Source of the DNA: Simiduia sp. 21SJ11W-1
GTDB lineage: Bacteria; Pseudomonadota; Gammaproteobacteria; Pseudomonadales; Cellvibrionaceae
NCBI RefSeq assembly: GCF_024138675.1
Contig: NZ_CP090959.1
Location: 1,388,501-1,452,500 of the forward strand
Reading direction: 5' to 3'
DNA length: 64,000 nucleotides
The position numbers were made by a program, and so were the translations under genes. Positions within the stretch are counted from its first letter, which is position 1; every line of letters starts with the position of its first letter. Positions 22,271 to 34,057 of this stretch are shown piece by piece. The notes beneath the pieces were generated by a model, which did no database searches, was not told the DNA's origin, and saw nothing but the letters and a program-made list of their open reading frames with translations.

Positions 22271-22313
22271 ATTTAGCCAATAAAGATAAGCAGTCTTAAA
22301 CTGCAGGCTAAAT
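22271..22313 (+). promoter_or_regulatory. Candidate stem-loop in rpoS leader
   Basis: ATTTAGCC (22271-22278) pairs with GGCTAAAT (22306-22313), and GCAGT (22290-22294) with ACTGC (22300-22304) inside it. It lies in the 158-bp nlpD-rpoS gap, upstream of the rpoS start at 22396, and does not cover the ribosome-binding site. A structured leader would fit known post-transcriptional control of rpoS, but no sRNA pairing site has been identified here. Confidence 0.35.
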
Positions 22314-22395
22314 AGTCCGTCAAGGGTGTAGGGTTTGGGAAGTGCCTGTAAGGGCTTTCTTGGATTTTGCTAACCGAGAAGAAAGGGCTAGAACT

Positions 22396-23385
22396 ATGGC
22401 AGTACAAAATAACAGGGATTCAGCATCCTACGGAATTGAAGACGTAGCAGTACACGGCGCAGATGAAATTCTAAAAAGTGTCTCTTCGAAAAAATCTGAT
22501 TCAACACGATTGACCAGCGCATTTGATGAGGCTGGTACCTACCAAAAAACGCTAGACGCAACACAGCTTTACCTCAATGAGATTGGCTTCTCGCCGCTTT
22601 TGTCGGCAGAGGAAGAAGTGTACTTTTCCCGCAAGGCCCTGAAGGGCGACGAAAGTGCCCGCAAGCGCATGATAGAGAGCAACCTGCGGTTGGTTGTGAA
22701 AATCGCAAGGCGCTATGTAAATCGCGGCCTGGCACTGCTGGATTTGATTGAGGAAGGTAATCTGGGGCTTATTCGAGCCGTTGAAAAATTCGACCCGGAG
22801 CGCGGTTTCCGCTTCTCTACCTATGCAACCTGGTGGATTCGTCAAACCATAGAGCGCGCCATCATGAACCAGACGCGCACCATCCGTTTGCCGATTCATG
22901 TGGTTAAAGAATTAAATGTTTATTTGCGTGCAGCGCGTGAACTCACCCAGAAGTTGGATCACGAGCCCACGCCAGATGAAATTGCAACACTGCTAGAAAA
23001 ACCCGTGGCCGATGTAGAGCGTATGTTAAAGCTCAATGAGCGGGTAACCAGTATGGATGTGCCCATGGGGCCATCGTCTGACAAGGCGCTGGTAGATTCC
23101 ATTCCGGATCAGCAAGAGTCAGACCCGGTGATGTTACTGCAAGACTCGGATTTGCATGAAAGCCTTGATGGCTGGCTGTGTGAGCTGACAGAAAAACAGC
23201 GTGAAGTGATTGCCCGCCGGTTTGGCCTGCGCGGTTTTGAAACCAGCACCCTAGAAGAAGTAGGGCGTGAAATTGGCCTCACCCGTGAGCGTGTGCGCCA
23301 AATTCAGGTTGAGGCCTTAAAGCGTTTGCGCGACATTCTGGAAAAGCAGGGCCTTGATGGCCAGGCATTGTTCAGCGCCATGTAG
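22396..23385 (+). CDS. rpoS: RNA polymerase sigma factor RpoS
   Basis: Stationary-phase and general-stress sigma factor of the sigma-70 family, 329 aa. Region 1.2 starts near '[20 protein letters not shown]', region 2 has '[43 protein letters not shown]', and region 4 ends with '[26 protein letters not shown]'. ATG 22396, with AAAGGG 9 nt upstream, is chosen over an in-frame GTG at 22342 because the extra residues are not family-like. Located directly after nlpD, followed by a strong terminator. Confidence 0.97.
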   Translation: MAVQNNRDSASYGIEDVAVHGADEILKSVSSKKSDSTRLTSAFDEAGTYQKTLDATQLYLNEIGFSPLLSAEEEVYFSRKALKGDESARKRMIESNLRLVVKIARRYVNRGLALLDLIEEGNLGLIRAVEKFDPERGFRFSTYATWWIRQTIERAIMNQTRTIRLPIHVVKELNVYLRAARELTQKLDHEPTPDEIATLLEKPVADVERMLKLNERVTSMDVPMGPSSDKALVDSIPDQQESDPVMLLQDSDLHESLDGWLCELTEKQREVIARRFGLRGFETSTLEEVGREIGLTRERVRQIQVEALKRLRDILEKQGLDGQALFSAM

Positions 23386-23408
23386 CAGGCATTTAGCTTT
23401 TCGGTTGC

Positions 23409-23440
23409 AATAAAAAACCCGGCATGCCGGGTTTTTTATT
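23409..23440. terminator. Bidirectional terminator between rpoS and rnb
   Basis: Perfect 14-bp palindrome CCCGGCATGCCGGG (23418-23431) flanked by an A-run on the left and a T-run on the right, so it can terminate transcription from both convergent genes. Confidence 0.92.
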
Positions 23441-23459
23441 GCCTGAAGGTTGGGGCGCG

Positions 23460-25430
23460 CTATTGAAGTGTGAAGTTCAATTTGCGCGTATCAGCTTCAA
23501 TGCCGTTTAAGGTGACATTCACCGGCGCATCCAGGTGCAGCACTTGGCTTGCATTGCCGTCTTCGTCTTTGAGCGTAAGGGTGAGGGCTATGGGGTCGAA
23601 ATCCGGTTTGCACTCTTTGGTGCGAATCAAGGCAAAGCCTTCGGCCCCGTTTTGATCCAGCCGTACGCCTATACCGGCACTGTTAACCATGCTGATTTTG
23701 CCGGTAAAAGTTTGGCCGATGTGTGCTTGCATAAACTGGCACAGCAGCCAGCTCTCGGTTTGCCGAACCGCCTGGCGGCCGCGGCTTACACAATCTTGCA
23801 GCCTTTCAACCGAGCCCTCGTTAATGGGGGTTGAGTCAGCTTTGGTGAGCCAGTTCACAATCAATTGCTGGTTGTAGAGGTCGTTAAACCTGCGAATGGG
23901 CGAGGTAATTGTGGCGTAGTGCGCAAAACCCAGGCCCAGGTGCGGCTGGGCATTCAAGCTGAGCTTGCCCGGTTGCAGCTGGCGGCGGAAATTCGACAGC
24001 AAATGGTTTTGTGCTTCGCGCTCCATGGTTTTTACAAGCCCTACGTAGCCCTCAAGGGTTTGCGCGTCAAAGGCGGCCAGCGCAGGCTCTTCGGTAAACA
24101 TTTGCTTGAGGGTATCAAGGCGCTCCTCGCGGGGGCCTGCGTGGGTAGAAAAAATAGCAGGCAGTTTTTGCTCTGCGAAAAACTCACCGGCGGCCACGTT
24201 GGTAGCAAGCATTGCCTCTTCAACAATCTGGTGTGCCTTGGTGCGCTCGCTAACGGTGACTTCGGCGATTTTGAATTTTTCGTCCAGGGTAAATTCGTAA
24301 TCGGGCTTGTCTTCCATAATCAGGCAATGGGTGGCACGCCATTGATTGCGCAAGCTTGAGAAGCGGTATAGATCGTTGATGAGCCCTTGGTAGGCGGCGT
24401 CAACTGCGTCTACATTACCTTCGAGGAACTGGCTGATTTGCTCGTAGCTAAGCTTGGCGTGTGAGCGGATTTTGGCGAGCTCAAAACTGACCTCGCCAGT
24501 GGCGCCCTGTGCGTCAATCGTAAGGCTTGCAACGAGTGCAGGGCGCTCGGCACCGGGCACCAGTGAAAAGCTGTCGTGTGATAGCTGCTTGGGCAACATC
24601 AATTTTTGATTGCCCGGGAAGTAGAGCGTATTGGCTTTGGCTTGCGCTTGAGCCAGCAGCGGGCTTTTATCGTTTACCAGGCTGCCCGGTTGTGCAATAG
24701 CCACTTTTAACTGGAAGCCGCCATCGGCCAACGCAGTGACATGCAGTGCATCGTCCATATCCTGGGTTTTGGCGCTGTCGATGGTGACGAAGGCAAGTTC
24801 GGTGAGGTCTGCCCGGCCGGCTTGGTTAATCACGTCATCCAATTGCGCGGCAAGCTCTGTGGCGTGCTGTTCGGCCTCGCGGCTGGCTTTATCGCTCAAT
24901 ACCGGCAGGTCGAATTTGGCCAGCATATACTCGGTTTCAATGCCGGGCATTTCATCATTACCCACAATGCGCTCCACCCGTGCCTGGGCTTTGCCCTGGT
25001 GTTTAAAGGGGTGCTGGGAAATAGAGCACAGCAAAAAATCGCCGGGCTTTGCGCCTTTGCGCTCTTTGGGTGGCAGGAAAATCCAGCGCGAAAGCTGCGG
25101 CAGGTCGGGGGCGACAAAGTGGCCCTGGCCGCGCACGGTATAGCGGCCCACAAAGCGGGCGAGCTCTGTGCTCAGCAGTTTTTCAATTTTGGCTTCAAAC
25201 TTGCCGGCTTGCTTGCCTTCGCTAACTTCAAAGATTTCCACCTCTACCCGGTCGCCAGGCAGTACGCGATCCATCTGCTCGGGCGCAAGAAAGGCGTCGC
25301 GGCCGTCATCTAAATTAACAAAGCCGAAGCGCGATTGCGTTCCGCGTACTGTGCCTTGGGCAATATCCCGACTGGCGCGAATATTCTGCTTCAGCTGCGT
25401 TAGTTGCTGCAGGGCTGACGGATCAAGCAT
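23460..25430 (-). CDS. rnb: Ribonuclease II (RNB-domain exoribonuclease)
   Basis: Processive 3'-5' exoribonuclease that degrades single-stranded mRNA, cytosolic. 656 aa from ATG 25430, which matches the E. coli Rnb N-terminus ('MLDPSALQQLTQLKQ'); an in-frame GTG at 25463 would add 11 residues. Two N-terminal cold-shock domains (about 18-180) precede the RNB domain, which has the metal-binding aspartates in 'TIDSAKTQDMDDALHV'. An S1 domain is at the C-terminus (about 565-640). 'SPIRRFNDLYNQ' is the family signature. Length and end fit RNase II better than RNase R, which is longer with a basic tail. Convergent with rpoS. Confidence 0.92.
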   Translation of the reverse strand: MLDPSALQQLTQLKQNIRASRDIAQGTVRGTQSRFGFVNLDDGRDAFLAPEQMDRVLPGDRVEVEIFEVSEGKQAGKFEAKIEKLLSTELARFVGRYTVRGQGHFVAPDLPQLSRWIFLPPKERKGAKPGDFLLCSISQHPFKHQGKAQARVERIVGNDEMPGIETEYMLAKFDLPVLSDKASREAEQHATELAAQLDDVINQAGRADLTELAFVTIDSAKTQDMDDALHVTALADGGFQLKVAIAQPGSLVNDKSPLLAQAQAKANTLYFPGNQKLMLPKQLSHDSFSLVPGAERPALVASLTIDAQGATGEVSFELAKIRSHAKLSYEQISQFLEGNVDAVDAAYQGLINDLYRFSSLRNQWRATHCLIMEDKPDYEFTLDEKFKIAEVTVSERTKAHQIVEEAMLATNVAAGEFFAEQKLPAIFSTHAGPREERLDTLKQMFTEEPALAAFDAQTLEGYVGLVKTMEREAQNHLLSNFRRQLQPGKLSLNAQPHLGLGFAHYATITSPIRRFNDLYNQQLIVNWLTKADSTPINEGSVERLQDCVSRGRQAVRQTESWLLCQFMQAHIGQTFTGKISMVNSAGIGVRLDQNGAEGFALIRTKECKPDFDPIALTLTLKDEDGNASQVLHLDAPVNVTLNGIEADTRKLNFTLQ

Positions 25431-25512
25431 TGGGGGAATCTCTTGAGGTATGAGCGGGCGCACATCATACCAAATGCCACCCGCTGGGGGCTATTTGTGC
25501 GCGTTTGGATAT

Positions 25513-26130
25513 TCAACGAGGTTGGTGTGGGCGCAGGCCGCAAAATAGCTGGCCTACACAGTCGCAGATGTCGTCCAGATGGGCAGAGTCTGCATAGACG
25601 CCGTCGATTACCAGCTGCGCCAGGCCGTGTAGGGTGCCCCAGGTAACCTGGGTCAGGCGCAGGCTGTCTTGGTTGGCGGGCAGAATGCCGGCGGCCTGCC
25701 AGCGCTTCACCGCGGTCAGGTGGTGCTTGAAGGATTCGTGGGCAACCTCTTTCAAGGCTTGGTTGGCGAGCTTGTCGCGCCAGAGGGTGTGACCAAACAT
25801 CAGGCCATACATGGAGGGGTTGGCGGTGGCGTATTCCAGGTACTGGCGTGCGAAGGCGGCGTAGCGCGCCGATGCTTGCGTGATGGTGCTGGCATCAATT
25901 GATTGAATCATGTGATCGAGCGCTGCAAAGCCTGCGGCCGCCAGCGCGCAAAGCAGGTCGTGTTTGTCTTTAAAGTGGTGGTAGAGCGCACTGCGAGACA
26001 CGCCCACCCGATCGGCCAGCCGCCTTAGGCTAAGGCCGTCTATGCCTTCCTCGCCCAAAAGCCGGGCCGCTTCACGCAGCAGGCTCGCGCGTAAATCGCC
26101 GTGGTGGTAGGTTTTGCTGGCTTTGCTCAT
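25513..26130 (-). CDS. TetR-family regulator, probable repressor of adjacent dienoyl-CoA genes
   Basis: 205-aa transcription factor with an N-terminal helix-turn-helix ('GIDGLSLRRLADRVGVSRSALYHHFKDKHDLL', about 29-60) and a C-terminal ligand domain resembling the TetR_C/WHG group. It is divergent from the isomerase-fadH pair, and the gap carries two copies of an odd-length palindrome. By analogy with FadR/PsrA-type TetR proteins the effector may be an acyl-CoA, which is inference. No ribosome-binding sequence precedes the ATG; a consensus-like promoter on the minus strand would place transcription start at or next to the ATG. Confidence 0.88.
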   Translation of the reverse strand: MSKASKTYHHGDLRASLLREAARLLGEEGIDGLSLRRLADRVGVSRSALYHHFKDKHDLLCALAAAGFAALDHMIQSIDASTITQASARYAAFARQYLEYATANPSMYGLMFGHTLWRDKLANQALKEVAHESFKHHLTAVKRWQAAGILPANQDSLRLTQVTWGTLHGLAQLVIDGVYADSAHLDDICDCVGQLFCGLRPHQPR

Positions 26131-26136
26131 GGCGGC

Positions 26137-26193
26137 AATCTAGCAGTCTATCTTGACAGTGTCAAAATACCTTCGTAATCTTGACGCTGTTCA
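26137..26193. promoter_or_regulatory. TetR operator pair with divergent promoter
   Basis: TTGACAGTGTCAA (26153-26165) is a perfect 13-bp palindrome; TTGACGCTGTTCA (26181-26193) is an imperfect copy 28 bp away. On the minus strand the first palindrome supplies a TTGACA -35, spaced 17 bp from an extended -10 TGC-TAGATT that ends 6 nt before the tetR ATG. On the plus strand TTGACA-17-TAATCT is a weaker promoter for the isomerase gene. The arrangement fits autoregulation plus repression of the divergent genes. Confidence 0.65.
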
Positions 26194-26260
26194 GTTTGCA
26201 GCCTGCTCTGTGAGCTAGGGTTAGCTAAATGCCTGCACCCGGCGTGCAGGAGGCAACTTT

Positions 26261-29181
<2,921 letters not shown>

Positions 29182-29196
29182 TTAAAGAGGGCCATT

Positions 29197-29233
29197 AAAA
29201 AGCCGCGCAGTGGAAGCTGCGCGGCTTTTTTTT
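29197..29233 (+). terminator. Rho-independent terminator after fadH
   Basis: 9-bp stem GCCGCGCAG / CTGCGCGGC (29202-29210, 29217-29225) with loop TGGAAG, preceded by A's and followed by eight T's. It may also serve the convergent ydiJ-type gene. Confidence 0.9.
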
Positions 29234-29245
29234 CGGCCTGATGCG

Positions 29246-32200
29246 CTAGCCCTTGGTGCCCAGTGCGGCCAATAGTGCTTGGGCCGGGTGTTGCAGGGTG
29301 CGGCTGGCAAAGCGCTTGGTTTGGCTGCGGCAGGAGTAGCCCGTGGCCAACAAGCGTGGCGTTTTGTTTGCCTCAACTTTCTGGCGCCAGCTCATGTCGA
29401 ACAGTTTTTCTGAATTGTCTTTGTTGCGGCTTTCATGCCCATAAGTGCCGGCCATGCCACAGCAACCGGTATCCACAACCTTCAGCGTGAGCTCCATGCG
29501 CTCAAAAATTTGCTGCCAATTTTTAATGCTGGCGGCGGCGTTGGTTGTTTCCGTGCAGTGCGCCATCAGTTCATAGGGTGCATCGGTGTCTACTGAACTT
29601 GACGCTTGGGCTACCCAGTCTGCGGTGGCAAGCCACTCCTGCAGCAGTTTTACCTCGGGTGCGCGTTCGGCACCCAGAGTTTTTACATACTCTGCACGGT
29701 AGGCCAGCGTCATGGAGGGCTCGATGCCCACAAGCGCAATGCCGCTTTCAGACAGTGCATTCAGCATGGCGGCGTTTGCGGCTGCGGCGCGCTCAAAGGG
29801 TGCCAGAAAACCGTGTACGTGCAAGGGCTTGCCGTTGGGTTTAAAGGGCGCAAGCAAAGGCTTAAAGCCCAAGGCTTGCAGCAGGCTTAAGGTGTCTAGC
29901 AGTAGGTCGGTTTCAAAATAACTGACAAACGCATCCTGTACGATAATTACCGCGCGTTTGCGCGCGCTTTCATCCAGCCGTGCAATATTTTCAGCGGTGG
30001 CCCACAAAATACCACGTCCGGCGATGGCTTTTTCAATGGAAAGGCCAGTGAGTTGAGGGCTGTCTACCATGCCGGCGACTTTATCAAGCAAGTAGGCCAC
30101 AGGTTTAAATGCCATCAATCCGTTGTACAGCCAAGGCACCTTGGCGAGGGAGGGCACCATGTACTCCAGCCCGCCAATAAAATAATCTTTTAGCGGGCGC
30201 AGGTAGCGGGTGTGGTAAAGCTCAAGAAATTTCGAGCGAAACGCCGGTACGTCTACCTTCACCGGGCATTGGCCCACGCAGGATTTGCAGGCCAGGCAAC
30301 CGCTCATGGCATCCATTACCTCGTGGGAAAAATCGTACTCTTTACTTAGGCTGTTGCGGATGCGCCCGGGCAGGCTTGCCAAAAATGAACGGCTGCGCGC
30401 CGCTTGGGCCAACAGCAGTGGGTCGGCTGCGCGCTCTGAAAGCTGCTTGAGCCACTCGCGCACCAGTGAGGCCCGGCCCTTGGGCGAGTGGATGCGCTCG
30501 CGGGTAACTTTCCAGCTGGGGCACATGGCATCGTTGGGGTTCCAGTTGTAGCAGGCCCCGTTGCCGTTGCAATACATGCCTTCGCTGTAGCCGTCCCACA
30601 CGTGCACGGGAATCTTGCGATCCTCTGCACCGCGGGTGGGCGCGGCATCGAGTTTGGTGAGGTGGTGGCTTGAGTCGGGCGTTGCAATTTTGCCGGGGTT
30701 TAACTGGTTGTGCGGGTCAAACACGCCCTTGATCCGCTGCAGCTGTGGGTAGAGATCGCCAAAAAACGCTGGCGCATATTCGCTGCGTAAGCCTTTACCG
30801 TGTTCGCCCCAAAGCAGGCCGTTGTACTTTTGCACCAGCTCAACCACGGCATCAGTAATACTGCGCACGCGCTGGATTTCATCGGGGTTTTTCATGTCGA
30901 TGATTGGGCGTACATGTAGCACGCCGGCATCTACGTGGCCGAACATGCCGTATTCCAGCTGGTGGCCGTCCAACAGTGCGCGAAATTCGCCAATGAAATC
31001 CGCCAGGTGCTCGGGCGGCACGCAGGTGTCTTCTACGAAGGGAATGGGGCGCGCTTCACCGTGTACATTGCCCAAAAGGCCTACGGCTTTTTTACGCATG
31101 CCCCAAATTTTGTTTACATTGCCATGCCCGCGCACCAGGGAAAAGTCGCAATTTTTTGCGCTGGTGCCTTTTACAGCGGTGAGTTTGGCACTGATGTCGG
31201 CCAGCTTTTCTTCAAGCTCTGCCTCAGTTTCAGCAGTGTATTCCACCAGGTTAATACCGGCAACGCTGTCATCAACGGGCGGGAAAAATTCGCTCACCGA
31301 ATGCCAGACGATGTCGTTCTTGGCGAGCGAAAATACGCGCGAATCGATGGTTTCAATAGAGGTTGGAGCCGCGCGCATCAGCTCGGTTGCATCGCGCAGG
31401 GCGGCATCAAAATTTTGGTAGAGCACATTCACAAGCGCTGTGTACTTGGGAATGGGTAAGAGGTTCAGCTTGGCCTCGGTGATAAACCCCAGGGTGCCTT
31501 CTGCGCCGCACAGGATGCTGTTGAGGTCTAGCTTGTGATCCTCGGTAAAAATATGGGCCAAGTCGTAGCCTGTGAGGCAGCGGTTCAGCTTCGGGAATTT
31601 TTCGCTGATGGCTGTGCCATGGGTGTTGGCGATCTCGCGCAGCACCCGGTGGGCTTCCCCCACCCGGTCTTGGCGCTGGCATATGGCCTCAAGCTCCTGG
31701 TCGCCCACAGGTTTCGAGCCCCAGTAGGAACCATCCAAAAAGATGCTGTGCAATTCCAGTACGTGATCGCGGGTTTTGCCATAAAGGCACGAGCCTTGGC
31801 CGGAGGCATCGGTGTTGATCATGCCGCCAATGGTGGCGCGGTTACTGGTAGACAATTCAGGCGCAAAAAATAGCCCGTGGGGCTTCAATGCAGCATTGAG
31901 CTGATCTTTTACCACGCCGCACTGCACCCGCACCCAGCGCTCTTCTGGGTTGATCTCCAGAATCTTGTTCATGTGGCGCGAGGTGTCTACTACCAAGCCA
32001 TCGGTGAGCGATTGGCCGTTGGTGCCGGTGCCACCGCCTCTGGGGCTCAACACGATATCGCGAAATCGCGGTTTGGCGGCAAGTGCGGTAATGAGCAGTA
32101 GATCGTCAGCATGACGGGGGTACACCACGCCCTGGGGCAGCACCTGATATATGGAGTTATCTGTGGCCAGCACCGTGCGATTGGCGTAATCGGGGTTGAG

Positions 32201-32290
32201 TTCGCCGGCAAACCCCTCGGCCTTCAAGGCATTCAGGAAGTCGAGGTAACGCTCTTGTACGGGTGAAGTGGCGCGTATAGCTGGAATCAT
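29246..32290 (-). CDS. ydiJ: YdiJ-type FAD/Fe-S D-2-hydroxyglutarate dehydrogenase
   Basis: Large FAD-linked oxidase fused to an Fe-S/CCG reductase module, 1014 aa from ATG 32290 (E. coli YdiJ also begins 'MIP'; an upstream in-frame TTG at 32311 is less likely). The N-terminal FAD-binding domain has 'LSPRGGGTGTNGQSLTDG' and 'ELSTSNRATIGGMINTDASG'. The middle has 'GLLWGEHGKGLRSEYAPAFFG'. A ferredoxin-type cluster motif is 'CLACKSCVGQCPVKVD', and the C-terminal CCG motif is 'GCCGMAGTYGHE'. YdiJ oxidises D-2-hydroxyglutarate, a by-product of SerA, to 2-oxoglutarate. Monocistronic by appearance; convergent with fadH. Confidence 0.92.
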   Translation of the reverse strand: MIPAIRATSPVQERYLDFLNALKAEGFAGELNPDYANRTVLATDNSIYQVLPQGVVYPRHADDLLLITALAAKPRFRDIVLSPRGGGTGTNGQSLTDGLVVDTSRHMNKILEINPEERWVRVQCGVVKDQLNAALKPHGLFFAPELSTSNRATIGGMINTDASGQGSCLYGKTRDHVLELHSIFLDGSYWGSKPVGDQELEAICQRQDRVGEAHRVLREIANTHGTAISEKFPKLNRCLTGYDLAHIFTEDHKLDLNSILCGAEGTLGFITEAKLNLLPIPKYTALVNVLYQNFDAALRDATELMRAAPTSIETIDSRVFSLAKNDIVWHSVSEFFPPVDDSVAGINLVEYTAETEAELEEKLADISAKLTAVKGTSAKNCDFSLVRGHGNVNKIWGMRKKAVGLLGNVHGEARPIPFVEDTCVPPEHLADFIGEFRALLDGHQLEYGMFGHVDAGVLHVRPIIDMKNPDEIQRVRSITDAVVELVQKYNGLLWGEHGKGLRSEYAPAFFGDLYPQLQRIKGVFDPHNQLNPGKIATPDSSHHLTKLDAAPTRGAEDRKIPVHVWDGYSEGMYCNGNGACYNWNPNDAMCPSWKVTRERIHSPKGRASLVREWLKQLSERAADPLLLAQAARSRSFLASLPGRIRNSLSKEYDFSHEVMDAMSGCLACKSCVGQCPVKVDVPAFRSKFLELYHTRYLRPLKDYFIGGLEYMVPSLAKVPWLYNGLMAFKPVAYLLDKVAGMVDSPQLTGLSIEKAIAGRGILWATAENIARLDESARKRAVIIVQDAFVSYFETDLLLDTLSLLQALGFKPLLAPFKPNGKPLHVHGFLAPFERAAAANAAMLNALSESGIALVGIEPSMTLAYRAEYVKTLGAERAPEVKLLQEWLATADWVAQASSSVDTDAPYELMAHCTETTNAAASIKNWQQIFERMELTLKVVDTGCCGMAGTYGHESRNKDNSEKLFDMSWRQKVEANKTPRLLATGYSCRSQTKRFASRTLQHPAQALLAALGTKG

Positions 32291-32541
32291 TAACGGCTGG
32301 CCTGCGGGCAATCTATGGTGGTGTGGGGGCGCATTTTAGCGATTTCATGGCGCGCTGGCCAATGGCGCCTGCGCTTTATGTGCAGCGCTTGCGCAGCGCC
32401 TCGGCCGCAAATACCCTGTGCAGCCAGTGCTTATGCCGCGCGGGGTTAGTGACGCGCGTAAGGCATTGGGGGCGGGGCGCGGTTATTGGCCATTTGCCTC
32501 TATAACTCAAATAGGGCAAAGCCCCGGCTCTTATGCCTTCA

Positions 32542-32574
32542 ATCCACAAAAAGGCTGGATAGCCTTGTGGATAA
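32542..32574. repeat. Hairpin bearing a DnaA-box match in intergenic region
   Basis: The 500-bp gap 32291-32790 holds no supported gene. Within it ATCCACAA (32542-32549) plus GGCT (32553-32556) pair with AGCC (32561-32564) plus TTGTGGAT (32565-32572), a 12-bp stem with a 3-nt A bulge and 4-nt loop. The right arm continues as TGTGGATAA (32566-32574), a perfect DnaA box in reverse, and the left arm carries a 7/9 match. Its role is unknown; a DnaA-binding regulatory site is one option. Confidence 0.55.
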
Positions 32575-32790
32575 CTTTGGGGTAAGTGCAGCCATCAGGC
32601 ATTCCCGCTGGGGCTGTGCGGTTGCGTTTGTTTTTTGATCGGTCTAATAAATAAATTTGATAGTTCGAAGTTGTGCGAAAGTCCTACTTATCTTCTATCT
32701 TTTAAAGAGTGCGGTGCCGGGGGATATCGCCCGCACAGACCACGGCAGCAACGCTGCTGCTATAACAAGCTGGAAGAGCAGGAATATCAA

Positions 32791-33825
32791 TTGAAGCGAA
32801 GAGACTTGTTAACCGGCCTTTTTGCCGCCTCAACCTTTGCACTGGGCAATGGCTTACTCTGGAAGCACGCCCAAAATATCTATTCACCCCGCACTGCAAG
32901 CGATCCGCTCGTTACGGGTGATATCTCTGATTCCGAGTCGGTGCGCGCCTTGGCAGAGGCAGAGTCGGCTGCAGTGCAACCCCAAGCCCCGCTGGCGAAG
33001 CCCCAAACGCTAACCGCAAGCGCACCAGCCGAGCGTACTGCTGCCGCCACTGAGGCGGCTGTTGAGGTGCCTCAAGTACGCCCGGTTGAGGCCGAGGTGG
33101 CGGCCACTGAAGACCGGATTCTTGAGAAGGTGCGCAATTTTGAGCAAGAGTTCGCCGACGATATCTATCTTTCTGATCAAGAGCGCATTGTCATGCTCTC
33201 TGTGCTTGCCCGCATGGAGCGTGCAGAGGCGTTTATAGGCCATGGCAACTACAATATTTCCAGTTTCGACTACCTCATTAAGGTGGCCAGGCGCTTTCCG
33301 CAAGTGGGGGAGTTTACCCCGGTGGAGCTGGATTTCGTTGAGCGCATCTTTTTCGCAGACGCCCGGCGCTACGGCTTTATGGGCGAAAAGGTCATCTCTG
33401 ATTTAACGGCAGCCATACCCGATAACGATATTTTCAAAGTGCCCTATAGTGGCCAGTTTATCTACCGTGGCCAATCTGAGCAGTATTATCAAAAGCTTAA
33501 GCGCGATATTGGCGATAGCATAATTCTTACCTCCGGTATTCGCAGCAACGTGAAACAAATGCACCTCTTTTTGGCAAAGGCTGCAGTCTCTAATTTCAAT
33601 TTATCCAAGGCCTCGCGCTCGCTGGCGCCACCGGGGCATTCGTTCCACGGCGTGGGTGATTTTGATGTGGGTAAAGTGGGCTGGGGCATCGCCAACTTCA
33701 GCGACAAGTTCGCTCAAACCGACGAATTCAAGCGCATGCAGGATTTGGGGTACGTGCAAATCCGCTATACCGAAAATAACCGTTTGGGCGTGCGCTTTGA
33801 GCCCTGGCACATCAAAGTGGTGTGA
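32791..33825 (+). CDS. Tat-exported M15-like (VanY-type) peptidase
   Basis: 344 aa from TTG 32791, preceded by AGGA at a 7-nt spacing; the frame is open further upstream but without a better start. The N-terminus 'LKRRDLLTGLFAASTFALG' is a twin-arginine signal. A low-complexity Ala/Glu/Pro region (about 45-110) leads to a C-terminal domain with 'LTSGIRSNVKQ', 'PPGHSFHGVGDFDVG' and 'RFEPWHIKV', which place Zn ligands His, Asp and His as in M15B D,D-carboxypeptidases acting on peptidoglycan peptides. The His-to-Asp spacing is one residue shorter than in VanY, so activity needs proof. Followed 46 bp later by a small zinc-ribbon gene. Confidence 0.75.
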   Translation: MKRRDLLTGLFAASTFALGNGLLWKHAQNIYSPRTASDPLVTGDISDSESVRALAEAESAAVQPQAPLAKPQTLTASAPAERTAAATEAAVEVPQVRPVEAEVAATEDRILEKVRNFEQEFADDIYLSDQERIVMLSVLARMERAEAFIGHGNYNISSFDYLIKVARRFPQVGEFTPVELDFVERIFFADARRYGFMGEKVISDLTAAIPDNDIFKVPYSGQFIYRGQSEQYYQKLKRDIGDSIILTSGIRSNVKQMHLFLAKAAVSNFNLSKASRSLAPPGHSFHGVGDFDVGKVGWGIANFSDKFAQTDEFKRMQDLGYVQIRYTENNRLGVRFEPWHIKVV

Positions 33826-33871
33826 TCGCGCGTTATACTAAGGCCTGCACAAATACATGTGAGGCCTTGCC

Positions 33872-34057
33872 ATGGGTGATGTGGTTCCCTTTAAAAAGCC
33901 CAAACTTAAAGACAAGTTCAAAGGTAAAACCTTGTGCCGCGAGGGTTTTCACAAGTGGGTGGTGGTTACTGCCAACCAGTTTGATGTTAAGCAGGGGCGT
34001 TTGGTAACAGTGTATAAATGTGCCCGCTGTGGCGAGCGCAAGGTCAAAGCCATTTAG
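33872..34057 (+). CDS. Small zinc-ribbon protein, unknown function
   Basis: 61-aa basic protein. 'GKTLCREGFHKW' and 'VYKCARCGERKVKAI' supply three Cys and one His that could bind one zinc. The N-terminus 'MGDVVPFKKPKLKDKFKGK' is Lys-rich. I have seen similar short proteins in other Gammaproteobacteria, always uncharacterised. GAGG lies 8 nt before the ATG. It could bind nucleic acid, which is inference from the fold and charge only. Convergent with the RDD gene; the 112-bp gap has no clear terminator. Confidence 0.7.
   Translation: MGDVVPFKKPKLKDKFKGKTLCREGFHKWVVVTANQFDVKQGRLVTVYKCARCGERKVKAI

Noticed and set aside
32323..32505. 60-codon plus-strand frame in the ydiJ - M15-like gap
   Set aside because: No ribosome-binding site and no similarity; compositionally random. 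The region is treated as intergenic.
32542..32574. Replication origin
   Set aside because: Only one perfect and one partial DnaA box, no AT-rich unwinding element and no dnaA, gyrB or parAB genes nearby.
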